DNA of 64,000 nucleotides, taken from assembly GCA_030435675.1 (NCBI GenBank), contig CM059623.1:2940012-3004011 (forward strand). Reading direction: 5' to 3'. The DNA is from Steinernema hermaphroditum (taxonomy: Eukaryota; Nematoda; Chromadorea; Rhabditida; Steinernematidae). The notes under the pieces are model-generated. The model was not told the DNA's origin. It did no database searches and saw only the letters and a program-made list of their open reading frames with translations. This document shows, in pieces, positions 12,101-24,100 of this stretch; position 1 is the first letter of the stretch, and each line of letters starts with the position of its first letter. A program made the translations under genes and the position numbers.

Positions 12101-15100
12101 AAACTTGTCCGAGAGCCAGGCGATCAGACGTCGGATAGCGCGTAATGTACACAGTCTCTTATCGCTTGATCTCTAACTTCTTCAGAGGTCTTCGGCTGGT
12201 ATCTATTATTCAGTTGGCATCGCCATTTAATGACGGCATTTCTTTTGCACCTTGGACGCCCTTCTGCACACAAAATCTTGGCATTAATCAACGAACGGAT
12301 GTTATATTTTTGGTTTCAAGAGCCAGTTGATGCTTAGCTAAGTCTTTTTTGGGAAGACCTCAGGGTCCGAACGGATTTTATATTTTTGGCGGTTCATTTC
12401 ACACAGTTTAAGAATATCGCCTCTTTTATTGTGTTTTTAAGTGGACCAAATACAAATAAATATCTGATAGAAAAACGGAAAATGGTATGAGGAGAACTGG
12501 AAAGATGGGATACCGGTAGGGAGAGCTGTCGAGACATCACTTTTTTCCAAAGAATGCGACAAATCGCAGATCGTAATAACACCTCAACCGATATAGGCGG
12601 AACTGTGTTGCCCAATTTTTGACTTAACTCCTTTTGGCCTCTATTTCTACTTTGTTTACTGGTAGAGACCTGTATTTTGGAGGAAAAGCTGGCCTTTAAG
12701 AGCCTTCTCTTGAATCCTCGTATCCCTTTGGAGCGTAATGTGGGCGCGCACTACACCTTTTCTAAACTTTACGATGTTGGATAATCTTGGACCGTCTCTC
12801 TGCTAAGCACGTGGCTTTCTTGCTTATAGTGTTATGGCTAGAGTTTGTCAATAGAGTCAACTGAAATGTTAATTTTTGCGTAACAGTTGCTCTTCAATCT
12901 TTGTATCAATGTCTTGTAGTCTTGTTGAGTCTTTTTGGGCAGTGACACTTCCAAAGAACGCGGTTCACTTCGATCGTAACAACATTGAGTTGACCGAGTT
13001 GATAGTCTCTCTGCTAGGCACGCTTAACTAACTGAAATCCGTGCAAAGTGTATTTGTGACGGTCTAAGGCAAATGCCACTTGGCCACTTATTTCGACTGC
13101 TCTTTGACTGCTCTTTTTTTCAGTTATAATTTTTGACATCGGCACCGTAGTGCTTCTACGAAAGTTTCTAAAGTCTCTTAATTGGATCATTCCCTGGAAT
13201 TGGTCACATGTTGTTGGATGTAGTCGCATAGAGTTGCCTTCTTGGTCAAGTATGAACTCGTTGCATTATTTTTGCTGTTCACATTGCACTTTACACTTTT
13301 AAAGGATATGAAAAATCAGCTTTGACCGTTCCGTTGTCAGTGGAAAGAGACCGCAATTGAAAGCAGTCTTAAAGGACTAGCAAATCATTTCGTGGCTTTG
13401 TTGCTATATAGTGTTATGGCTTGCCAAAAGAGTCGACCAAAATATTACTTTTTTTTTGGTAGGAGATTGATGACTATCTTGAATCTTGTTTGATTTGTCA
13501 CTCTATAATCTTATGGGATTGTAGCGGATTGATCTCTCTGTGGTCTCTCTGCTAATCGTGAAAAAACATAGGGAGCAACCGGATTTGAACCGGTGACCTC
13601 TCGATCTGCAGTCGAATGCTCTGCCACTGAGCTATGCCCCCACACCTTTATCCGGCTCTCAAACAGTACAACCGTCGACAATAAAGTCGCCGCGCTGCTT
13701 AAACAAAGAAAAGTCGAGAGTCGCCACCTGTGACCGCCGACTAGATGTGCACTCAGTGGTCCCGTGGTGTAGCGGTTAGCACTCAGGACTCTGAATCCTG
13801 CGACCCGAGTTCAAATCTCGGCGGGACCTTATGTTTTCCCTTATGATAAGAAATAAACAATTCCGAAATAGCTTGAATGCACCTGAATGCAAAGCGTGCA
13901 CCAAAAAAGTTAACCTGTCGCGCAGCTTCGCATATCCCTAGTTGAATGGCAAAATATTTTTGTTTGAGAACTTGTTGAACTGATGACATGTTGTTCAATG
14001 ATGCCTTTTTGGCTTGATGCAAACTGATTGCATCATTTTCACTTCTCCGAAAGTATTTTTTGGATGTGCCTTGTTGTTCTTCTTAAGATTGGCGTAGTTG
14101 AATGGTAAAATATTTTTGTTGACTTTTTTTTGGGATAAGGACTTACTTCTTAACTTTGGCGCCTCCAAAATTGACTCTGTGCTTCGGAGGAGGGATCTCC
14201 TCCACCGGCGACTTCTCATCTTCATTGTAGTTCTTAGCCAAGATCTCCGAGCTGAGCTGCAGATCTGCCCACGTCGGATTACGGTACGACGCCTCTGACA
14301 AGTCCTGCCGAGAATCCATCCCATCGGCGAACGATATCCTCACATGGGGTACGGTAGGCACCGAGTTCGAGCGATTGCGGTGCATGATGTCCTGGTTGCA
14401 TCGGTGGATTTGAATCTCAGTTAGACGATTGAGAAGGTACTTCACCGCCCAGTAAATCCCATCTTCGGACCAGTGCTTTATGAGGAGACAGCGAATGACG
14501 GCGACGTCGAGGTACGACGCTACATGGGGATCGGAGGTGGCCTAAACTACCGTATTTGAGGACATCTTGCCGCAGGACCCACCTGTTCGATCTGTTCGGA
14601 ATTGGTGGAAGTACTGTCTTGAGCGTGGAGATTTCTTGAGCTCATCGTCACGCCGCCAAGGCTAATCTTAGGCGGTGGCAGAGGCGGTTTTTGAGCGGCT
14701 TTGTTGATGATGGTCTGCTGGCTACTTGTCGAGGCCGTGTCCGTCTGATTGGACATGCACCTCGTGGACGAACGAACGGACGAATTCTTCGATTCGGACT
14801 CCCTCCGATTGTTGACGACTATCTTGAATCTTGAGCTTGAAGAAGAGGACTTCCGTTTGCACTTGCACACGCCTACGACCGTTCCTTTTTGAAAGACTAC
14901 CGTACTACAGGCTTCACACACCACCTGAAATAGACACAAGTTGTATTTTTGAGCTATCCATTGCGGTTCGATAGAACGGTTTGAAACGATCAGAGACTGT
15001 CGTAACATCCCAATTTGCATTGTAATTTCGAATGGCCTATGATTCTTCAGAAGCTCTCACTTATTGGGTTTTTGGCTTAAGGGCAGACGAGTGTATGGGT

Positions 15101-18100
15101 TCAACTCCTTATCTCACTGATCTACTGTACAACCTCTCACTCCATTTTGGGGTTTATTACTTGGATTTTTGACATTATCAAGCGGTTTCGAGTGTGTATC
15201 AGTCTCCGTTTTCGGATGGCCTATGATTCTTCAGAAGCTCTTTGTTATTAAATTTAAATTTAGATTAGTGTACGGGTTTTACTCCCCATCCCCGGATCTA
15301 CTCTTCAACCTCTCGGCCAAATTGGGGTCCATCGCTTGGAGCGGATTCGAGTTTGCATCAGTCTCTACAAAAGCGATCAATCACATCGTGGCGAGACCTA
15401 GATTTTGGGCTAGTTTTTGGAAACGACGAAGGAACTCTTGAAACATCCTAGATTTTCTGGAGATCTGAGTCAGTGTCAGAAGAGCAAAATGCCAGGTCAA
15501 ATTCTGGGTCTCGCCACGCTATCATTGATAATTTTTTTCATGGCGAAGAAGGCTCATCGTATTCGAAAAACTCCGACCGGTATCCGGTTCCGACTGAAAA
15601 ACTCCGACCGGTATTGATTTTTGCTTCTTTCAACAACCTGATGTGGTTCCCAAAAGGCTAGAGTACGAAAACACGCTACCTAGCCAACAAATTTAAAACC
15701 TACCAATAAATACCTCGTTTTTTATTTTATTTTTGGAGCGCTATGGCATTACTTTAAATTTCTTGTTTCTAACTTAAATTCAAAAGTCCAAAGCATTATT
15801 CACTGTCGTTTTGTCAATAAGATCAGGCTATTCGTTGTGGGACTGGAATCGAAAATCGCAGCGTGTACCTTGCAAAAGATTTTTGGTTTTCGAATCGAAG
15901 GAACAGTCTGTATTAAAGTCGCATATGATCTCCGACTTACTTGGACTGGTTCGGGTTGTAATTGTCATGCCGATTTTTGTTTATAAAAATAGTCAGTATG
16001 GAGCACATTGATTTTTGCGGCTGTCAATAACTTGATGCGGTTCCCAAAAGGCTAGAGTACGAAAACACGCTGCTGAGTTCTAATAACTCTCGGATTGGGA
16101 TCAAATTTTGCATATGCTCAAACTTTTTGAGCTGTCGAAAAGCAACCGTTGTTGAACGTCAATCACTGGCCGGACGAATTTGTGTACGTTATTTTTGTAC
16201 CTTATGATTCCTGTTTCTAACTTTCTTGTTTCTAACTCAAATTCAAAAGTCCAAAGCATTCTTCACTGTCGTTTGTCAATAAGATCAGGCTATTCGTTGT
16301 GGGACTGGAATCGAAAATCGCAGCGTGTACCTTGCAAAAGGTTTTTGATGTTTGAATCGGAGGGACGGTCTGTATTAAAGTCGCATATGTACCTAAGTAT
16401 CCACGATTGTTCAGCAGAGTCTGATGAGTCGAATAGGTCCCGGCTGACAATGCTTTTGACCCATGAAATAAAGTCAAAAAAAGTCAAAGTAAAATTTTTT
16501 GCATTATGTTCGAACGCCTGATTATCATGGTGTTTTCTGGTTTTCGACAATTTTAGCATCACGACTTTATTTCAAGGATCGAAGGTATTACGTATTGCAT
16601 GACACCGAATAGCAGACAAAGAGAGGATGTCACTGCTACCGCAAGACAAGTGAACCTTTCCGTCACGAATGTCACAAATGCCGCCTTCAGTTTCACATCA
16701 GTTTCAATTTTGAGCTGTAGTTTTCGTTCTATAATATACCAACTACCACCGGCGGTGTAACATCGCTGTGAGTTTGCAAAATCGCTGATCTTCGTACAGA
16801 GCGTTTCTTTAATCGATTTTTTGAGACTTATTCGGAAGGAACACGGACACACGTTAGTTTTCCTTATTGTCATTACAAGAATTTAACGTAAAATTATTTT
16901 TGAAACAACTATGTTATTACATTGCTGTTTTACTCTTTTCACCATCAAGGCCGAGGAATTTCGACCCAAATTGTATGAAATAGCGAGTAATTTTTGTCTA
17001 GTAGCCCGTCTAGTTGTTATCATACTGGGTACCATTCCAATTTTTGGACCCTGTTCACTGGCCTTTTCATCTTCTCCCTCACTATGCCATCATTGGAGTT
17101 TGTTCCTTTGGAAAATTTTGGTGGTTTGTGAAGGAAACTTTAAAGAAAAAGCGATAAATGCTGATGCAGAATTGGACAGCCACTCATGAAATCAAGTGAA
17201 CCATAAACTTCGAACCATATCCGAGATTTTTGAATCAAAGAAGGGTGGTCCGCTACACACAAACCTATGGACTTCGAGGTGTGGAGCACCCTGGAGGGGA
17301 CTTGCTGTACTCCTCACGCCACTATCGACTCGCTGAAAGCCGCTCTTCGGGACAGAATTTTGTTGAGAAATCGTGAAGAATTTTTGCCTGGAGGAGTTCA
17401 AATCGGACTGGCTTTATAATATTTTTGATGGTCAATGATGCGGTGTATGTTGTTAGTTCTATTCACCAGCATACTTCGCGCGCGCTGCGTGCCGTCCGCT
17501 GATTTTGAGTAAAATATTGTATTTGGGCTAGCTTTGCCAACGCTTCCCGAGAAGCTCATGCTTCCTATATTTTTCTGTTTATACTGTTTACGGCGCACGC
17601 AAAACCCATTTTTGAAAATCGTTCGAACATTTCGCGGCGGAACTATCGGCAAACTTCTCATGTGATTTGGGGAGGGACGGACAGATCACCTTTTAGTACT
17701 GATGTTTTCAACTGCCCGATTTTTTCTTCTTACAGAAATTTTGAGCCGTCCTGTAGGACTCTCCATACTGGATGTATCCTTACGAATACTCACGGGGTCA
17801 AGTGAATCATAAACTTCGAACCCTATTCTAGATTTTTGGACCAAAAAAGGGTGGCCCTCTACACACAACCCTATGGACTTCGAGGTGTGAAGCACCATGA
17901 AGGGGACTTCTGCACTCCTCACACCACTATCGACGCACTGAAAGCCGATCTCTGGAATGGATTTTCGCTGAGAAATCAGGCGGCCATCGTGAACAATTTT
18001 TGGGGAAAGTCTTACCGCACTGTTTTTTTGATATTTGGTGGAATTCTTGATGCTCTATCGTGTGGTATATGTTGTTTTCTTTATTCGATCATGTTTTCTT

Positions 18101-21100
18101 GTGCCCGATTTTTTCTTGTGACGGAACGTTCTCACCACTTTGTATACTGGATGCCATATTGGATGTTTTTAGATTTTTGTCAGAGAGAACAAAGAACACT
18201 TTCTTTCGATTGGTGTACAGGTGGGTTCTTCACGACTATGTTAGAAGGCAGGCAAAATATCTTAATCGCTAAGCAATTTCTGGTACTTTTCTGATGTTTA
18301 TTCCAGCTGTCTTCATTGAAAATTTAATTTTTTGAATGAATTTTAATTTTTGCATATCTAACTGTGATCCAAAGTCAATTTTTGTAATTCGATTGGGAAC
18401 ACTGCCGACCGCACTTACCTCACAGGCGCTAGAACCATTGGCGATATCACTAAGATCGACCGACGCCCCTGAGCAGATGTCCTGCAGCTGTACGAGGGGC
18501 GCCTTGTCCGAATGCTCGAATATGTCACTGTTCATCGAGTTCTCTTCGACGAACTTCATCGCCTCCTCAATCTCGCCAATTCCTTTGAACACATCGGACG
18601 TGCCTGAAACCGCCAGTTAACTAATAAGCAGACAAAAAGTGGCCGGAAGAGTCTAGACATGGTCGTTAGCGACGCCATCAACGAGCGACGATAATTAAAA
18701 GTGGAGGAAAACAAGCGACTCACTCGGTGAGCGGTCGAAAGTGGTCGTGCTCGACTTCTGCAGGAATTTGGCGCGCACGTCTTCCGCCAGCTCGTTGGCT
18801 TTGTATTCGCTGACACTTCGGACGATCGTGGATGCGGAGGTGGTGGTGGAGGGAGACGACGGTTCATCAGGGTGAGTGGGCGGTGTTGGCGGCTTGTCGC
18901 TTGTCGTTTTGATCTGGAAGTGGAATAATCATGGAAATGACAAAATGAGGTGTGATTGCAGTAGTAGTAGTTCATATGTATATTATGGATAAGCTTTTTA
19001 TCTCCCTGACCTCCTTTCCTGATTTAATGTGGGTACACGTAAGCAGGAGGTCGATTCTGGTAAGGACTTTGTGGTCAGGCTTTTATGACTTATCATCACT
19101 AAGACGTTGTGTTAGCAGAAGGTGAACTGTGATTTTTGATGATTTTTTTCGGTAAATATACAGTACACTACAATGATTCTTGCGTGTACTGGCTTCATAT
19201 ATGAAAAAAGTAATCATGAGTACTTTTTGCTGTCTCTATTTTTCAGATTTTTGCGTGTTCTGTCCTGTTTTTAGGAATTTTAGGAATTTGTCTGAGCTCC
19301 GAGCAAATTCAACAAAAGTTTATGTGCAAAAAAAGTTTGTCAAAGTCCACGTTTCACCCTTTTCAGAACACTTCTGGTAATGAGGAGGTTGATTTTTGTT
19401 TTTAGGCTTTGATGATTTTTTGCTTTGATGATCATCAATGTGACATTTGAGATTTGTTTCGTTTCTTGCAGCTGAATATACAGTGCAGTACAAACGATTT
19501 TTGCTTGCTATGTCCTGTGACATTTAAGAACCTTCCCTTGTGCGTTATGTCAGTCCTACAAGGGAACATTCCGAAGTGTTCGCCTTAGGTCGAATTAAAA
19601 CGTGGCACACTATAGTCAAACTTTGGCCACATCACCCTGACTGTGTGGGTGGTCCAACTGGACACTGCTTTGGTTCAGATTTTTTTGCGTTTACAGATCA
19701 ATGGCAGTAATCTAGAGAAATTCAGCAAGACAACCGACTTACATTCATGATCAAGTGAGTCCAACGTAGACTTTGCAGAAGCAACCCGACGAAAAAGTCA
19801 ATTCTTTGCCCGCTAATGGAGGTTCTGCCGTGAAAATTGGCTTAATTATCGGAAATGAGTCACTATAGGCTGAGTGAACAAGGCGGACTTTGGTGGGTAG
19901 ACGAAAACACGCCTAGTGTCAAGTTTCGAAGTTTCAAGTTTCTTCAATGAGCGAATTTCTGCCAGTGGACAGTTAACGCAAGATAACACTAATTATGATA
20001 AAGTCGTGAAAACACTAATCATGATCCCTGCTTCTAGTATAAAGCTCCGTGACTAATTAACATGATTGAAATGGAGCAAGTCCAATCCGTCATCTATTTC
20101 GAAGACTCTTCGGCCATCTATAGTCTCGAAACTTGGTTGCTTATGTAGCCAACGAAGGAACTCAGTACATCCTACAGTACAGAAATTCTGATGCGATGGA
20201 AACGAAGGCTTTTTTAACCAATGCATTCTTCCCGTCATGCTCTATGGATCCGAAACTTGGTCGGCCACGAGTTCAGCAAGGAAGAGTTCGACCGCTCAAC
20301 GACGTATCGACGGAGTCCGTCTATTAGACAGGAAAGCGATTGAATAGGTCCGAGATGGAAGATATCGACGGGAAAGAAACGGAACTTCGCCTGGAAGATG
20401 GCAAGCGAAAGCTCTGAGAAGTGCTCAACTCGAAAAGACCTCTTGGAAGATATCACACCCAATGGGCATTGAGAAGAAACTGGGAACCAAAGGCAGCTCC
20501 AAGCGCGACAAGAATTTGGGCAGCGATGGTCAAATATGAAGTGTGACATGATAGAATAAGATTTTACAAATAATTTGCACATGGTGATACAGTCTGTGGA
20601 ATGGTTAACCTTCTTAAGTATTGAAATTTTTGTTTTGGTATCATACCCTTTTGTAAAGTTTTCTTCTGAAATTCTTTTCGTAAGATTAATGTAGCAATAG
20701 AGAATGCAGACGGTTTCCTGTTGGAAATTTTTGTTCCGCGTTAGAAGATCGCTGTGGCGTAACTCTTCAAAGATCGTGAAAATTCATGCATCATTTTTGG
20801 TCGTTTGAAGCATTAATACCTGATCCGTTTTTACAAATTCTAGAATGCCAGTTCATCGCGGGAGGATCTATCGAAATCCAAAAGGGAACGACTCAAAAAA
20901 GGCTCAAACTTTTAATTTTTGTACAAGACACGCCAAATTTGACTTTATGATACTAAAGAACTGAAAGAAGGTGATCTTCAGTAGATAAAAGAAACATAGA
21001 AACCTTTTGTGTTTTTCCTGTTTGATTCAATTTAGGAAACACTTTTTTATGATTTTATTTTTGAATTACATAGTGATCAACCTTTCATATTTTTGGGCTC

Positions 21101-24100
21101 ATTTTCCTCTACAACTTACATGATCGACTTTTCCGTTGACCTCCAACACCGTAGGCATGGGCCTGTCCACCACGAGCTCCTTCTCTCTCGCCTTCTCTTC
21201 AGCCATCTTCTGCATCGAGATCAACACGTTGATGTCGGTCCTCGGTGGCTTCGGCGGAGGCACTCCACCGAACGGTGGCGGAGGGGCGATGTGTGTGGTG
21301 CCCGGAGCGAGAATAGCCGTAGAGGGTCGACGGTGAACTGGCGCATCGGAGTCGTCTCCTGGAAGGACGACTCTCGAGAAGGGTGGGATTGCGCGTCACT
21401 CACCGATGTAGATTCCCTGAGTGACGGCTGTGGAAGTGGTGATGCTCTTGCGGGCCAGAGAGATCTGGGGGAGCTGATTACGGCGCTGTTTCACGGGCGC
21501 GCAGAAGCAGAGGACGTCAGGCTGTCGGCTCTGGAAAAATGAGGCGGTGTACATGGAAAACAACGTTACGGATGATGAGTTGGATAGTAACTCTGTACTA
21601 CACTTTTGGATGCAAGGTGTAATACACCACTTGAAAGATGTGTGTCTACGTTACGCTCCGTTTTTCTAGACCTTTTTTTGCAGGACCCTTGCACTTGAAT
21701 TTGGATAGCAAAATTAATCTTAGAAACGGATTGGAGAGTAGACACACCTATTACAGATAATGAATCTCTCAGCTCAAAAATGGAGGTAAACTTGGAAACA
21801 TACGATGTCGGGTAGTCAGAATTTTTGTGGCTCTATTTTTTCCACATTTCACATTTGGAGCCACAGTAGATGTGAGTCGTAGCTACATGTCTCCCTAGCT
21901 TGCTATGATACTTCACTACAGTTGCGGCCATATAAATAGGTCCACCATATTCTGAGTCGGCCGAATGTATTACATTTACTGTCGGCACAGTGGGTCCTGG
22001 ATGGAAAATAAATCATACCATTTCGTTGTCTGTTCAATTCTACATTCAATGGGCTAAGTGATTTTGACAGAGGTTTGAAAGGCAAAGGTTTCAGAGGCCA
22101 ACTTCTTTCTTTACTGTTGAGTGACCAGCAGGAAGATCAGTTGGTTGATAATTTTGAACTGTACTTTTGTGGTCATTTGTTCTGTGCAATACATTATTTC
22201 AAAGAGGCGGTACTCAGCAAACCATTTTTAACAGCATTTTTGCACCCCTTTCCTATCCAGCACGGGTCTTAACCTGAGTAGGATAGCAAAATTAATCTTA
22301 GAAATGGATTGGAGAGAGCCTGAGACATCTATTACAAACGATGTTTTAGGCTTTCTTAGCTTTTTCAAATGGAACTTCTCAGAGGGTAACCTCTTTTCTT
22401 CGCTGCTGGGTGACAAAAATGTCAACTCTATTAGAAAAATCGTTGACAACCACACGGATCGAAAATTAGGGGAATAATAGGTAATGGATTTTGATAATAG
22501 GTTTCCGTATAAATATCTTGCAATCTGTCTTTAATCTAGAATCTGCAAACTATCTGTCTTTATACTCATTGCGCGCATCGCGCTCTTGCCTTCTTACCTA
22601 CAATTTCGTGCGGTCTTGTACTACACTTGTGGGGTGATTTTTGGTGAAAGAGGGGTGTCTACTCTGCACTCCGATTTACTTTTGTTCCTTTTCTTATTCA
22701 ACACAGCTCTGGACCCTCTCAAATGGACCTTCTCAGAGATCATATTTTTACGATTTTCCTACTAGTCTCCTATCTTACAAAGCTGACTGATTTCTAACGA
22801 TCAAAGTTGTCCATACATCTAGGCAACAGAAATGGACATTATCGAAGCCATTGATACCCGGATTTCATATTCCTCGCTCTAATCTTCGGAGAGACGTCTT
22901 CTTTCCATGATCCCTAATCTATTTTTGCCCGGTTTTTGTCACTTCGAATGTCGCTTTTATTCTGCGGAGAAACGGGCTTGTTGTTGAGCACGTTGGGCAC
23001 CTTGATTTTCCGATCCAGTGTTTGGTCTTGGTCCTGTTTTGTCTGTTCTTATCACTATTGCTGTTCAGAGTTTTGGACGCTATTAGAGCCGATTTTTAAA
23101 GACATCGCGGCATAAGAGGTCGATTTTTGGCTTCAATTTCACCTTTCACCTTCTGTCTTATTGGATCGGATAAGCTATTGACGAACTCAAGGTAGTTAGT
23201 TCGAAACGAGATGGTTCATTTTTCTCTTCAGTCACCTAGTAACACAATCAAAATTTTTGGTAGTTCCTCCCGAGTGCCACCTACATATGACACACAGTCG
23301 ACTATTATTATCGCTATTTTTGTGGCAATAACCGCGTTTTTTCGTGATGTAGCATTTCTCTCTAGTCACCGAGTAAAAACAGTATGAGAATTTTTGCCAA
23401 TTTTTGCCAATCACCAACAATGCTAACTGTGACACACAGCACACTTCATTAAACCGATTTTTGATCATGGATTCTTCTGTTATTGGTTTTTTTATTTCAT
23501 TTTTGGGAGCAGTTCGTCGGAACGGTTCGTGTGAACCATTCACCGAAAACACGACTCACCTACCACAGGGCTTGCCATATCTGAACGGTTAGCATAGGTC
23601 ATTTTTGAGTCCAGATGGAAATGAATGTTTTCATATTTTCTACAGTCATCCAATAGAAACACTACCAGAATTTTGGCCAATTTGTCCGATCACCAACTAT
23701 GACACAGAGACGACTATTATTTTTGTTGAGGGCAGATCAGACATGCCCTTTGTGTGACAGTCTACGCAGCAACCTCACCCGATATTTGCTGTGTGCCTCG
23801 AGTAAAGGAAACAATCAGAGCATCGCAACAATTATGACCGATTTCTGATAACGACTTTGGGTTTGGAATGATTTAATTTTTGTTTTCATTTCGAATGCTT
23901 CGTGTGAACCGTTCATCGAGAACATAACTCACCTGCCAGAGGGCTTGCCATATCTTCAGTCCGCTCTCCAACCTAATGTTCGACGCGATTTCTTCTTCTC
24001 TTATGTACTGAGTGAGTGGCGCCAGAAGATAGACGAACAACTGGATGCTTGATATGGAGAACGCCGTTTGCCTGATTTGGTGTAGTGGGTCGTCGGCGAT

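Larger units (their letters stand above)
9690..12500 (+). repeat. Dispersed tandem-type repeat built around TTATATTTTTGG
   Basis: Copies at about 9690-9810, 10620-10840 and 12290-12500 share the order AACGGATGTTATATTTTTGG, a CAGTTGATGCTTAGC block, TTTTTTGGGAAGACCTC, then TTTTTAAGTGGA and AAATATCTGATAGAAAAA. Each carries one or two plus-strand ATTTTTG motifs, showing that motif-bearing units are copied locally. Confidence 0.75.
7866..14146. other. unc-80 intron 11 (6.3 kb): ATTTTTG motifs, repeats, LTR, mariner, two tRNAs
   Basis: No protein gene is supported here. It holds many plus-strand ATTTTTG motifs. A degenerate retroposon fragment lies at about 8815-8905 (CGGACCACGAACTCATCTCT, as at about 63797). 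A local repeat with GGATGTTATATTTTTGG occurs at about 9690-9810, 10620-10840 and 12290-12500. The mariner relic, solo LTR and two tRNA genes are listed separately. Confidence 0.8.
21531..23932. repeat. unc-80 intron 5 (2.4 kb) with local duplications
   Basis: The block GGATAGCAAAATTAATCTTA occurs at about 21703 and 22280 with similar flanks. A second repeated block at about 23220-23410, 23340-23470 and 23640-23720 carries GACACAC/GACACAG and TTTTTGCCAA or TTTTGGCCAA. It also holds an old solo LTR (23724-23830) and a partial duplicate of exon 5 (23525-23595). Confidence 0.7.

Noticed and set aside
17836..18294. 152-codon plus-strand ORF
   Set aside because: Lies in a duplicated intron block; the first copy at 17.2 kb is not open, the sequence turns AT-rich and low-complexity, and its faint likeness to a transposase tail is too weak.
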